In this document: piece by piece, positions 37,446 through 45,837 of the stretch
Layout: each line of letters begins with the position of its first letter
Position numbering within the stretch: the first letter of the stretch is position 1
DNA from: Rhodopirellula sp. SM50
GTDB taxonomy: Bacteria; Planctomycetota; Planctomycetia; Pirellulales; Pirellulaceae
Assembly (NCBI RefSeq): GCF_002289565.1
Contig: NZ_NTFY01000065.1
Location: 59,677 to 123,676, forward strand
Direction: 5' to 3'
Length of the DNA stretch: 64,000 nt
Notes under the pieces: generated by a model
What the model was told of the DNA's origin: nothing
The model's database searches: none
What the model saw: only the letters and a program-made list of their open reading frames with translations
Translations under genes and position numbers: made by a program

Positions 37446-38663
37446 TTAAATCTCTTCGTCGACGAAGATCACATGACGAAAGTAGTTTTGTGACTCGAAA
37501 CTTGCCCCGAGCGCGCCGATCAGCAACCCGACCGAGCCGCTGAACACGGCCATTTGCACGTAGTCTGCAAACGACACGTCGCTGCCGGTCAGCTGCGACG
37601 AAGCCGCCCAACTGGCGATCAGGGTCGTGTCGAACAGAAACAGACCGACGATCGCGCCGAGCAAGAACAAGGCGATCCAAGTGATCGCCATCCCCATCAA
37701 CACGATCCCGAACGCGGACATCGCGGTGACGACCGATTGCTCGCTTCTCGTCTGGTTGCGACGAATGAGTAATTGCTGGCGCGTGATCACGTACCCGGTG
37801 GTCGCGAGCAGCGCAAACAGACCGAGTCCATACACGCGAGCCCACGACTGTGAGAGCGCCAAATCCCACGCCTCGGCGGTCATCAGCAGCACGGCGACCG
37901 TCGAGACCGAGGCCAAGGTGAGTCGGCTAAGTCGGCGGGGGAATTGCCAGGCTCGCGCGGCCCAGATCGCTTGGGCGATTTCGCGGCGGTTGATCCAGGT
38001 CGCCCGCATGGCAAACATCGAATTGCTCATCGCTCGCCCAGAACCTTCTTCCAAGCGTTGGTCGGCAACTTCCGCCAACGCCTCAGCCTGACGCGCCGTC
38101 TGGTCGTCGTCCACCAGCCCCATCGCATCCAGGTCCTTCGCCGTGGCAGGATGATAGAGTAGGTGATCCGGGCGGTCGTCACGCGGCAAACCGAGCAGGT
38201 GCGCCAGTGAGTGCTGCATCAAGCGGGACACACGCAAGGCGATCTGGTCGATCCGTGCCTGCGCCGCAAGATCCACGCCGGCCGCTTGCGGATCGACCAA
38301 CGACACCGAGATGACGGCCGCATCAAGCGGTCGGCTGAGCGCGGCAAAACAGAACGAGGAATAAATACCGATCAACTCCGACGCCGTGATCACGAACACA
38401 AAATCCCAGTGCTTTGCATCGCGGTCTTCGGTGGCTTGTTGCAGCAAGACACTCGGCTCGACCCGGCTTCCGGCGGACAGTTCGGGTCGCCGCACGGTAA
38501 AGAATTGAAACAGGAACGCGGGAAACCGTTGCTTCAGTTCCTCCTGGGTCGTCACGACGGCTTGCCGCATCGCTTCACGATCGATCTCGTCAAACGGACC
38601 GGCGGCAACGACCCCGATTTCAATTTTCGTCGATGTGGCGGCGGGAAGTGACTCTTGTGGCAT
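37446..38663 (-). CDS. Polytopic membrane protein with degenerate metzincin-like N-terminal domain
   Basis: The 405-residue product has a soluble N-terminal half and about four to five C-terminal membrane helices. The soluble part (about residues 10-200) resembles an archaemetzincin-type layout: a beta strand IEIGVVAAGPFDE, then FVFVITASELIG. The motif QHSLAHLLGLPRDD (near residue 169) sits where HExxHxxGLxH would be expected, and LDAMG follows like a Met-turn. The catalytic Glu is absent (HSLAH), so it is probably inactive. This assignment is inference from pattern only. ATG 38663 was preferred to TTG 38693. Confidence 0.72.
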   Translation of the reverse strand: MPQESLPAATSTKIEIGVVAAGPFDEIDREAMRQAVVTTQEELKQRFPAFLFQFFTVRRPELSAGSRVEPSVLLQQATEDRDAKHWDFVFVITASELIGIYSSFCFAALSRPLDAAVISVSLVDPQAAGVDLAAQARIDQIALRVSRLMQHSLAHLLGLPRDDRPDHLLYHPATAKDLDAMGLVDDDQTARQAEALAEVADQRLEEGSGRAMSNSMFAMRATWINRREIAQAIWAARAWQFPRRLSRLTLASVSTVAVLLMTAEAWDLALSQSWARVYGLGLFALLATTGYVITRQQLLIRRNQTRSEQSVVTAMSAFGIVLMGMAITWIALFLLGAIVGLFLFDTTLIASWAASSQLTGSDVSFADYVQMAVFSGSVGLLIGALGASFESQNYFRHVIFVDEEI

Positions 38664-38812
38664 CACCCAATAAACTCCGAGCTGCGGACTCAAACCATGC
38701 TGTATCGGGGTCGCTCCGATTGCGTGGAGCGTCTCAAGCGACCGCGCACCAGCCTTTGTTGTAACGCGCGGCTGGCTGTCTGATTCGCCGCGGGCGACTT
38801 TTCCAGTTCCCT

Positions 38813-40189
38813 TTATTGCTCGACCGGCACCGGCACTTCGTCCGGCGTGTCTCGATGCACGGTTTCGGGATACTTTCGGAACACGGCGATCGCTAAGAGG
38901 AAGGCGACAAAAATCAAAATGCCACCCAACAAGAACGGGGCACCGGCAAACTGGAACGGGGCGACTTCGCTGGTGAAGTAGCCGAACAGCCCGCTGGTGA
39001 ACACGATCGGCGCCGCGATGCTGGTCAATCCTTGCAGCGACGTCAGCGCTCCTTGCACTTCGCCCTGTTCGGTTTCATCGACCGTCTTGGTGATCAAACT
39101 TTGAATGGTCGGGCCGGCCAATCCACCCAGTGCGCCGACCGCCGCGATCACCGGCAACATCCAAGCGGCGCTGGCAAAGGCGTAGCCCAAGAACGAGACT
39201 GCGGAGATCACCGTCGCGATCAACAACACGTTGCGTTCGCCGAATCGTTTGACGATCGGACGCACCAACCCGCCCTGCACGATGATCGCCAAAATCCCCA
39301 CCCATCCCAAGAACACACCGACCGTCATCGCGGTCCAGTCGAAGCGAAATTCGGAAAACAGGACGAACACATTTTCCAACCCGCGTTGGGCAAACGCCTT
39401 GAGTAAAAACACAACCGCCAACGCGGCGACCAGGGGATAGCGTCGCAGCGTTCCGACGGCACCGAGCGGCCGCGCGTTCTTGAGCGAAAACGCCCTCCGT
39501 TTCTCCGGCGGCAGCGACTCCGGCAAGATGAAGTAGCCGTACAGCCAGTTCACCAACGCCAGACCCGCGGTGACAAAGAAGGGGACGCGAATGTCGATCG
39601 CGTCACCGAGCACACCGCCGAGCGGCGGCCCGAACGTGAACCCAAGCCCGAACGCTGCACCGACGAGCCCAAAGTTGCGGGCCCGCGTGTCATCGTTAGA
39701 GATGTCGGCGATGTAGGCGTTACCGACGGTGAAGCTGGCGCCGAAGACGCCCGAGATCAATCGGGCCAGAAACAACAACCACAAACTGTTGGCGAAGCCT
39801 TGAATCATGAAGTCGACGCCCAGGCCGAACAGCGCCACCAACAGAATCGGCCGCCGTCCGAAGCGATCCGAAAGCCCGCCCAAGATCGGCGCGAAGAAAA
39901 ACTGCATCGTCGCGTAGGAGGCCACGATCAGTCCGTAATACAGCGACGCGCCAGACTCATCCAATCCCGACAGTTCCTGGACCAGCGCGGGCAACACCGG
40001 GATCACGATTCCGATCCCCAAGATATCGATGAACAACGTCACCCAGATGAACAGCATCCCGGGCTGACGCCGTTTGGGCGGGTCAACCGGTCCGCCGTCT
40101 TGGGGCGGGGGTGAAGTGGGCGGGGTGGTGGCGGGGTCGGAAGCGATCGCATCGTCGCCGGACGTTTCGTTCGGCTCTGGCTGATTCAT
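38813..40189 (-). CDS. MFS transporter, TetA/TCR-like
   Basis: The 458-residue product has a Pro-rich cytoplasmic N-terminal extension of about 42 residues, then 12 predicted membrane helices. Helix 1 reads FIWVTLFIDILGIGIVIPVLP, with the D typical of TetA-like proton antiporters. The loop 2-3 motif A is GGLSDRFGRRP and motif C is LGFTFGPPLGG. This is a drug/metabolite:H+ antiporter subfamily; the substrate is unknown and resistance should not be assumed. ATG 40189 is the start. Confidence 0.93.
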   Translation of the reverse strand: MNQPEPNETSGDDAIASDPATTPPTSPPPQDGGPVDPPKRRQPGMLFIWVTLFIDILGIGIVIPVLPALVQELSGLDESGASLYYGLIVASYATMQFFFAPILGGLSDRFGRRPILLVALFGLGVDFMIQGFANSLWLLFLARLISGVFGASFTVGNAYIADISNDDTRARNFGLVGAAFGLGFTFGPPLGGVLGDAIDIRVPFFVTAGLALVNWLYGYFILPESLPPEKRRAFSLKNARPLGAVGTLRRYPLVAALAVVFLLKAFAQRGLENVFVLFSEFRFDWTAMTVGVFLGWVGILAIIVQGGLVRPIVKRFGERNVLLIATVISAVSFLGYAFASAAWMLPVIAAVGALGGLAGPTIQSLITKTVDETEQGEVQGALTSLQGLTSIAAPIVFTSGLFGYFTSEVAPFQFAGAPFLLGGILIFVAFLLAIAVFRKYPETVHRDTPDEVPVPVEQ

Positions 40190-40289
40190 GGAGTTTTTAG
40201 GGGAGGATGGTCAGACTGTCGTCGCACGGCTTGATCTGCTCGGCCGGCGGCGATCGACTCGGCCACGCATGCTAATTGCTGCGCCGCCG

Positions 40290-41654
40290 CTACGCGGCAA
40301 GATTCGTACCGACGTCGGTCCGATAGGCACTCGCCGCGGGCAGGATCCCCGCCAGCGCGGCCAGAATCAGAACGAGCGGGAAAATGTACCACTCATAGGC
40401 GCTGGTCGTTAGTATCCCGACTTGGACCCCCGTCCGGTCTTCGATCAGACCGCTGAACGCCCAGATCGAGGCGTGTGCCAGGAACCATCCGGTCGTCGCG
40501 CCGATCACCGCGACCAAAAAACTCTCCAACAAGATCACCCCGGTCACCGTCCCGCGGCGTGCCCCCAAGGCCCGCATCACCGCGATGTCGCGGCGGCGAT
40601 CGTTCATCGAGTTGTAGATCGCCACCAGCACGCCGACCGCCGCCACCACACAGGTGATCAGGGTGATCACCAACAGCGCCGTCAGCAGCGGGCCGATGAT
40701 GGCGTTCATCAGCTTGGCGATTTCACCGACCGGTGCGGCCGCCTGACTCCGCAGACTCTCGTTAACTTGATTCTCCAGCACCACGCCCATCATCGGCATC
40801 CCGGTGCGGACCAGAATCGAGGTGACTTCACGTTCGGGAATCGACAGCGGCAGGAACCCGTCGGGATCCTCGGGCGCTTCGCTGGGGGGGACGATCGTCT
40901 CCTCCCCGGTCAGGGGCTTGGCGTGATTTTCTTGCAGATAAAACCCTTCCATGTTCACAAACGCGGCGCGGTCGTTGGGCGTGCCGGTCGGCGCCAACAC
41001 GCCGACGACCGTGAACTTTTTGCCGTGCCCCTTGCCTTCGGGATCGCCGTGCGTCGAACTGAACTGATCACCGACGGACAGGTTCAGCTGCCCCGCGACG
41101 CGTGACCCGAGCACCGCTTCGAAATACCCGTATTGCTCGGAATGGGACACCAGCGCGCGGCCCTCACGCATCTCAAAGGGCTGTTCCAACGTCGGCCCGT
41201 GCCGCAATTTTTCGAAGAAGTCCGGCGTGGTCCCGACGACACGAAAATCGCCCAAGTAATCGCCCAGCGCCAACGGGATGGCATAACCGCCACCGATCAT
41301 CGGCACATAAACTCCGTCACGTTCACCGAGCGCCGGGTCGCCACCGTACACGCGAACCATTTCGGCCCGTGTCTCGGCGTCAAAGTACTCCATGTATTCG
41401 GTGTACGGCAGGTTTTCGATCGGCTGGCTCAGGTAATAAACGCTGTTGAGCGTCAACTGCAGCGCGCTGCCTTTGGGACCGACGACCAGGTTGTATCCGA
41501 CTTGTGCGTTACGCGAAAACGCTTCGGTCACGATCCCAAACACCGCCAGCACCATCACCACCAGCGCCACCCCGAGCGCCAACGAGATCGTCGTCAAGAC
41601 ACTTGAAAGCGATCGATAGCAGAAGTTTCGCCAGGCAATTCGGAGCAGCCACAT
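40290..41654 (-). CDS. ABC transporter permease (MacB/FtsX type)
   Basis: The 454-residue product has an N-terminal membrane helix (SSVLTTISLALGVALVVMVLAVF). A large extracytoplasmic MacB_PCD-like domain covers about residues 45-290. Three C-terminal helices form the FtsX domain, with MNDRRRDIAVMRALGARRGTV as the coupling segment. ATG 41654 was chosen over TTG 41660. The ATP-binding partner lies 82 bp upstream on the same strand. Together they form a MacB-type mechanotransmission or lipoprotein-type ABC system. No adaptor is adjacent here, unlike the exporter at 45.8-55.5 kb. Confidence 0.93.
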   Translation of the reverse strand: MWLLRIAWRNFCYRSLSSVLTTISLALGVALVVMVLAVFGIVTEAFSRNAQVGYNLVVGPKGSALQLTLNSVYYLSQPIENLPYTEYMEYFDAETRAEMVRVYGGDPALGERDGVYVPMIGGGYAIPLALGDYLGDFRVVGTTPDFFEKLRHGPTLEQPFEMREGRALVSHSEQYGYFEAVLGSRVAGQLNLSVGDQFSSTHGDPEGKGHGKKFTVVGVLAPTGTPNDRAAFVNMEGFYLQENHAKPLTGEETIVPPSEAPEDPDGFLPLSIPEREVTSILVRTGMPMMGVVLENQVNESLRSQAAAPVGEIAKLMNAIIGPLLTALLVITLITCVVAAVGVLVAIYNSMNDRRRDIAVMRALGARRGTVTGVILLESFLVAVIGATTGWFLAHASIWAFSGLIEDRTGVQVGILTTSAYEWYIFPLVLILAALAGILPAASAYRTDVGTNLAA

Positions 41655-41735
41655 GGTCAAGTTCTATGGGGGATGGCAGAGTGTGATTCGGTTGGACCAG
41701 CTGAGCGATGGAGGTGGATCATTCAGCGGTAGCAT

Positions 41736-42440
41736 TTAGATCGTTTCAAAAATACGGTTGAGCTTGTCCAAGTGTTCCACCCGTTCAAACCGCTTGGTCA
41801 CCTCCATCGAGTGCGTGACCATCATCAACGCGATGTTCTCATCACGACAGGAACCGATGATCAAATCCAACACCGTATCACTGCTGGCCGGATCGACGTT
41901 GGCGGTCGGTTCATCGGCCAACAGCAACTTCGGTTTTCCCGCCAACGCCCGTGCGATCGCCACCCGCTGTTGCTGGCCGACGGAGAGTTGATTGGGGCGG
42001 TAGGTCGCCCGATCGGCCAAGCCGACTTTGTCCAGCAAATCGTAGGCGCGATGGGTGTCGATCGCCCGGTTGCCGAACGCCATTCCCAACTGGATGTTTT
42101 CGATCGCGGAGAACGCGGGCAACAAATTAAACGTCTGAAAGACATAGCCGACGGTCGCGGCCCGACATCGATCACGGCCCTGTTCGGACAGCTTGGTCAA
42201 CTCGACGCCGGCAACGCGAATGCTGCCCGAGTCGGGCGTCAGCAAACCGGCGATGAGATGCAACAGCGTGGTCTTGCCGCCGCCGCTCTGTCCGATCAGC
42301 GCCAATTGCTCGCCGGCACGAATCGTCAGCTCGGGGATGTCCAGCACCGTCAGTTTGCCACCACCGGGCTGGTCAAACGTCTTGATCACATCGGTGATCT
42401 TCAGCACATCGGATGTGTTCGAAGGGGTCTGTTCAGTCAC
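41736..42440 (-). CDS. ABC transporter ATP-binding protein (LolD/MacB type)
   Basis: The 234-residue product has Walker A GQSGGGKTT, a Q-loop in FQTFNLLP, Walker B LLLADEPTANVD and the H-loop VTHSM. The signature is LSVGQQQRV, with Val in place of the common second Gly of LSGGQ. It energises the permease encoded 82 bp downstream. GTG 42440 is the likely start. Its upstream region contains part of the palindromic repeats following smpB. Confidence 0.94.
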   Translation of the reverse strand: MTEQTPSNTSDVLKITDVIKTFDQPGGGKLTVLDIPELTIRAGEQLALIGQSGGGKTTLLHLIAGLLTPDSGSIRVAGVELTKLSEQGRDRCRAATVGYVFQTFNLLPAFSAIENIQLGMAFGNRAIDTHRAYDLLDKVGLADRATYRPNQLSVGQQQRVAIARALAGKPKLLLADEPTANVDPASSDTVLDLIIGSCRDENIALMMVTHSMEVTKRFERVEHLDKLNRIFETI

Positions 42441-42458
42441 GGTCGGATCGGTGTGGTG

Positions 42459-42560
42459 GTGGGATAGGCTTCCAGCCTGTCATCGTGGTATCCGCTTTCA
42501 GTGTGGGATAGGCTTCCAGCCTGTCATCGTGGCATCCGACAGGCTGGAAGCCTATCCCAC
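42459..42560. terminator. Hairpin with duplicated arm after smpB
   Basis: A perfect 23-bp stem (42503-42525 against 42538-42560, core GATAGGCTTCCAGCCTGTC) with a 12-nt loop lies just after the smpB stop. The left arm is repeated at 42459-42481. Half of the same palindrome appears at about 60104-60120, so this is a dispersed element that probably also serves as a terminator. Confidence 0.75.
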
Positions 42561-42562
42561 GG

Positions 42563-43072
42563 TTAGCCCCGTCCGCGCATCGCTCGCTGCAACCCTCGGT
42601 CGGAGTCTCGTTTTTTGAGTGTCTCTCGTTTGTCGTGAAGTTTCTTGCCCTTGACCAGCCCCATCACACATTTGGCCAAGCCCCGATCGTTGAAATAAAC
42701 GCGCAACGGGATCAGCGTCAGCCCCCGCTCGTGGGCTCGACCGGCGAATTTGTCGAACTCGCGGGCATGGATCAGCAATTTGCGGGGGCGGCGTGGGTCG
42801 TGGTTCCACATCCCGGCATTGTTGTAATGGGCGATGTCCGCGCCGATCAGCCACAGTTCGCGATCTTTGACGCGGATGTGGGCTTCGTCGAGCGACAATT
42901 TGCCCTCCCGCATCGATTTGACTTCGCTGCCCATCAGCATCAATCCGCACTCCAGCGAGTCCAAAATCTCGTATCGATGGCGAGCTTTGCGGTTTTCCGA
43001 GACCATCGTGAAGCCCGAGTCGGATTTCTTGTTTGCCGCTGCGCCTTTCTTTTTTGATTTTTTCTTGGCCAT
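42563..43072 (-). CDS. smpB: SsrA-binding protein SmpB
   Basis: The 169-residue product binds tmRNA and delivers it to stalled ribosomes. After a Lys-rich N-terminus come the conserved motifs NRKARHRYEILDSLECGLML, GSEVKSMREGK and IHAREFDKF. A basic C-terminal tail (KKLHDKRETLKKRDSDRG) follows, which mimics an mRNA path in the ribosome. Length and motifs fit the family. The start is ATG 43072. It is divergent from lipA. No tmRNA gene was recognised in the window. Confidence 0.97.
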   Translation of the reverse strand: MAKKKSKKKGAAANKKSDSGFTMVSENRKARHRYEILDSLECGLMLMGSEVKSMREGKLSLDEAHIRVKDRELWLIGADIAHYNNAGMWNHDPRRPRKLLIHAREFDKFAGRAHERGLTLIPLRVYFNDRGLAKCVMGLVKGKKLHDKRETLKKRDSDRGLQRAMRGRG

Positions 43073-43188
43073 GGTGGGGGGATTGTATCCGGACTCGAGA
43101 CGATAGCCATTGCCCTTCAGACAGACTCACTACAATACGAGCCCCGAAAGGGTTCACTTCATCCACGCGTCTCTCCCCCCGTCCGTCC

Positions 43189-44109
43189 ATGGCCTTTCGA
43201 TTACCCGTTGTCGCAGATCCTGAAATTCCCGCCGGGACCGCTCTGAGCGGCAGCGGCCGCTTGCCCCGCTGGCTCAAGCGTCCCATCCCCAAGAGCAACG
43301 CGAACCATATGACCGAGGGGCTGTTGGAGGAGTTGAAGCTGGAAACGGTTTGCGACAACGCCAAATGCCCCAACCGGATGGAGTGCTACAGCCAGCAAAC
43401 CGCGACCTTCATGATCCTCGGGAACGTCTGCACGCGTCCGTGTGGATTCTGCGCGGTCCACCGCGGACGTCCGCCGGAATTGCCCGAATCAGATGAACCC
43501 GATCGCGTCGCCGAAGCCGCCGCCCGCCTGGGGCTGAAACATGTCGTTATCACCAGCGTCACGCGGGACGACCTCCCCGACGGTGGTGCCGACCACTTTT
43601 ATCGCTGCGTCGTCGCCGTCCGCGAGCGATGTGGTGCGACGACCGAAGTGCTGACACCGGATTTCGTCGCCTGCAAAGACGCCTTGGAACGCGTCATCCA
43701 AGCCAAGCCGACGGTGTTCAACCACAACATGGAAACGGTTCCGCGACTGTACCGCCGCGTGCGTGGACCCAAGAGTGATTACCGCTGGACGCTGGGCATG
43801 ATGCGGAAGGTGAAGCAATACGATGCCGATGTCAAAACCAAGAGCGGCTTGATGCTGGGACTCGGCGAAGAACGCGGCGAACTGTTGGACGCCCTGGCCG
43901 ACCTGCGCGAGTACGACGTCGACTTCCTGACCCTCGGTCAATACCTGCAGCCCGGCGAAAAATACCTGCCCGTGGTGCGTTACGTGCCACCGGAAGAGTT
44001 CGAAGAACTCGGCGAGATCGCCAAGAGCATGGGGTTCAAAAAAGTCGCCAGCGGCCCCTTCGTCCGCAGCAGCTATCACGCCCGCGACATGGCCGAAACC
44101 GACGTCTGA
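43189..44109 (+). CDS. lipA: Lipoyl synthase LipA
   Basis: The 306-residue radical-SAM enzyme inserts sulfur at C6 and C8 of protein-bound octanoate. The auxiliary 4Fe-4S cluster motif is CDNAKCPNRMEC (about residues 54-65). The radical-SAM motif is CTRPCGFC (about 80-87). The C-terminal RSSY motif that completes the auxiliary site is present near the end. ATG 43189 gives the normal length; the frame extends further upstream without conserved sequence. lipB is not in the window. Confidence 0.98.
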   Translation: MAFRLPVVADPEIPAGTALSGSGRLPRWLKRPIPKSNANHMTEGLLEELKLETVCDNAKCPNRMECYSQQTATFMILGNVCTRPCGFCAVHRGRPPELPESDEPDRVAEAAARLGLKHVVITSVTRDDLPDGGADHFYRCVVAVRERCGATTEVLTPDFVACKDALERVIQAKPTVFNHNMETVPRLYRRVRGPKSDYRWTLGMMRKVKQYDADVKTKSGLMLGLGEERGELLDALADLREYDVDFLTLGQYLQPGEKYLPVVRYVPPEEFEELGEIAKSMGFKKVASGPFVRSSYHARDMAETDV

Positions 44110-44447
44110 CGCTCGAACGACGAACGGGAACAAGGCAGAACGGTCAAAAAATGGGTAGGTCAAAAAATCCCAGGAGTGGACAACCGCCGATGTCTAACGG
44201 CCGCGCATCCATTTCGATCGCAAAGCGTTCCCAAGAACTCAATCGCAACTCATTTTTTGACAACTGATTTTTTAACCAACTCATTTTTTGACCACCCCAT
44301 TTTTTGACCACCCCATTTTTTGACCACCCCATTTTTTGACCACCCCATTTTTTGACCACCCCATTTTTTGACCAACTCATTTTTTGACCAACTCATCTAC
44401 CCCTCCGGCTCCAAGGGGAGAAGTTGCCATGGAGCCCGCAGATCGTC
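44110..44447. other. 338-bp convergent spacer with short tandem repeats
   Basis: This lies between lipA and the FG-GAP gene. Near 44142-44170 there are two GGTCAAAAAAT copies in inverted orientation relative to the long array at 44247-44396. No gene is supported. The minus-strand frame crossing the array is only repeat-encoded (VVKKWGGQK). Confidence 0.65.
44247..44396. repeat. 16-bp tandem repeat array
   Basis: Nine units and a partial tenth cover 150 bp. The five central units read ACCCCATTTTTTGACC and the outer ones AACTCATTTTTTGACC. The 16-bp period is not a codon multiple, so it does not maintain a reading frame. Inverted copies lie at 44142-44170, and a dispersed version lies at 56639-56739. 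Confidence 0.93.
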
Positions 44448-45617
44448 TCACTTCAGCGGGTTCTCGTACCAGACCACGTTGTTGCTGCCGCGTCCGGCGT
44501 TGAGTAGATCTGCGTCGCCATCGCCGTCCATGTCGACCGATCGTAGGTCGTAACTCTGCTGGCCGGTGTCGACGGTGTGCCGGGCAAAATTTCCGAGTCC
44601 GTCGTTTTCATACCACATCACGCGTTCGCTGCCGTAGCCGCACGTCGCCACGTCCGAGTCGCCGTCTTGATCGAAATCCGCGACCGTCAGACTGTGCGGA
44701 AACTCGATCTCGGTATCGATGTCGTGAATCTTCCAGCCGGGATTCTCAAACCACAGCACGCCCACTCCGTGTCCGCGCGAGGCCACCCAATCGACCTTGC
44801 CATCGCCGTTGACATCAGCCGGCAGAATGTTAGTCGCAGCGGTTTGCTGTTCGGCCAACACGACTTTCTGCCAAGGGCGATCGAGCCGTTCGCCGCCCGG
44901 GTGCTTCCAAAACGCGAACCAGTTCCCGTCGGCGAACGGTTTACCTTTCGCGCCGACCGCGATTTCTTTCCAGCCGTCGCCATCGATGTCGCCGGCACCC
45001 ATGTAATGGCTTCCGCCGCGCGCGTCACCGTCGGCGAAGACATGGCGCACCCAAGACGCTGCGGTCGTTGGGTTTTCGGGACGACTGAACCAGGCCATCG
45101 AATCACCCAGGCCTTTTTCTGGTTCAAAGTTATTGATCACCAAATCGTCACGACCGTCGTTGTCGATGTCCGATCGCAACAGGCAGTGAATCCCGGTGAT
45201 CTCATTGTCGATCGGTCGGGCCGTCCATGGACCTTGCGTCGCCGTCGCCGGGCCGGGGTTTTCCAGCCAAAACGGATGAGCGTTGGCGAGTGTGCCCGCC
45301 CAGTCCATGTCACCGTCCCCGTCGGCATCGATGGGAGCGGAGTGAATGCACGCACCGCGACCGTCGAATCGATGGAGCACGATTTCTTGTTCCCAAGTCG
45401 GCGCGATGAACAGACTGACCTTGCCGTTGGCACTGGCGATCACGTCCGGCAAACCGTCGCCGCTGACGTCGATCGCGATCGCGGTGTTGCAGTGCCCCTG
45501 CTCGGTGACCACGTGCTTCTTCCAAGGGCCAAGATCCGCGGCGAACGCGAACGTTGCCGTCGTGGCGACAAGAAAGGCGGCCAGAAGTGGCCGAATGAGC
45601 GTCAGCTGGCGTGTCAT
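44448..45617 (-). CDS. Exported FG-GAP/VCBS-repeat protein
   Basis: The 389-residue product has a signal peptide (LIRPLLAAFLVATTATFAFA) cleaved near residue 27. About seven FG-GAP/VCBS blades follow, each with a Ca2+-binding DxDGDGxxD loop (DADGDGDMD, DIDGDGWKE, DVNGDGKVD, DFDQDGDSD, DMDGDGDAD). Blades end in WFENPG or WYEN strands. Such proteins form integrin-like propellers outside the cell. The ligand is unknown. ATG 45617 was chosen because the signal peptide starts there; the frame is open upstream to 45728. Confidence 0.92.
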   Translation of the reverse strand: MTRQLTLIRPLLAAFLVATTATFAFAADLGPWKKHVVTEQGHCNTAIAIDVSGDGLPDVIASANGKVSLFIAPTWEQEIVLHRFDGRGACIHSAPIDADGDGDMDWAGTLANAHPFWLENPGPATATQGPWTARPIDNEITGIHCLLRSDIDNDGRDDLVINNFEPEKGLGDSMAWFSRPENPTTAASWVRHVFADGDARGGSHYMGAGDIDGDGWKEIAVGAKGKPFADGNWFAFWKHPGGERLDRPWQKVVLAEQQTAATNILPADVNGDGKVDWVASRGHGVGVLWFENPGWKIHDIDTEIEFPHSLTVADFDQDGDSDVATCGYGSERVMWYENDGLGNFARHTVDTGQQSYDLRSVDMDGDGDADLLNAGRGSNNVVWYENPLK

Positions 45618-45837
45618 GTCTTGCGTTCTGTTGTGCGAGAGAAGAGGGTCAATCGATGCCTGGGTCAAGACTCCGGAAATGGGATGTTGAAGTTTACCGG
45701 ATATGCATCCTGGCGCGGCACGCCACACAAACGCTTATGTCGGCACGACCGGAGTAACGATAACAAACCGAGGAGAAACCAGCGGAGGACTGCAATGCGA
45801 CAATCGAAGACAACGTCCGCGCGATCGGCGGCTTTCA

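Noticed and set aside
38813..40189. Tetracycline-resistance call for the MFS transporter
   Set aside because: The motifs define only the TetA-like antiporter subfamily. Drug specificity cannot be read from sequence.
44144..44380. 78-codon minus-strand frame encoding VVKKWGGQK repeats
   Set aside because: It consists of the 16-bp repeat read through in shifting frames. The period is not a codon multiple.
44247..44396. Possible CRISPR array
   Set aside because: The units are contiguous 16-mers with no spacers, and no cas genes are present.
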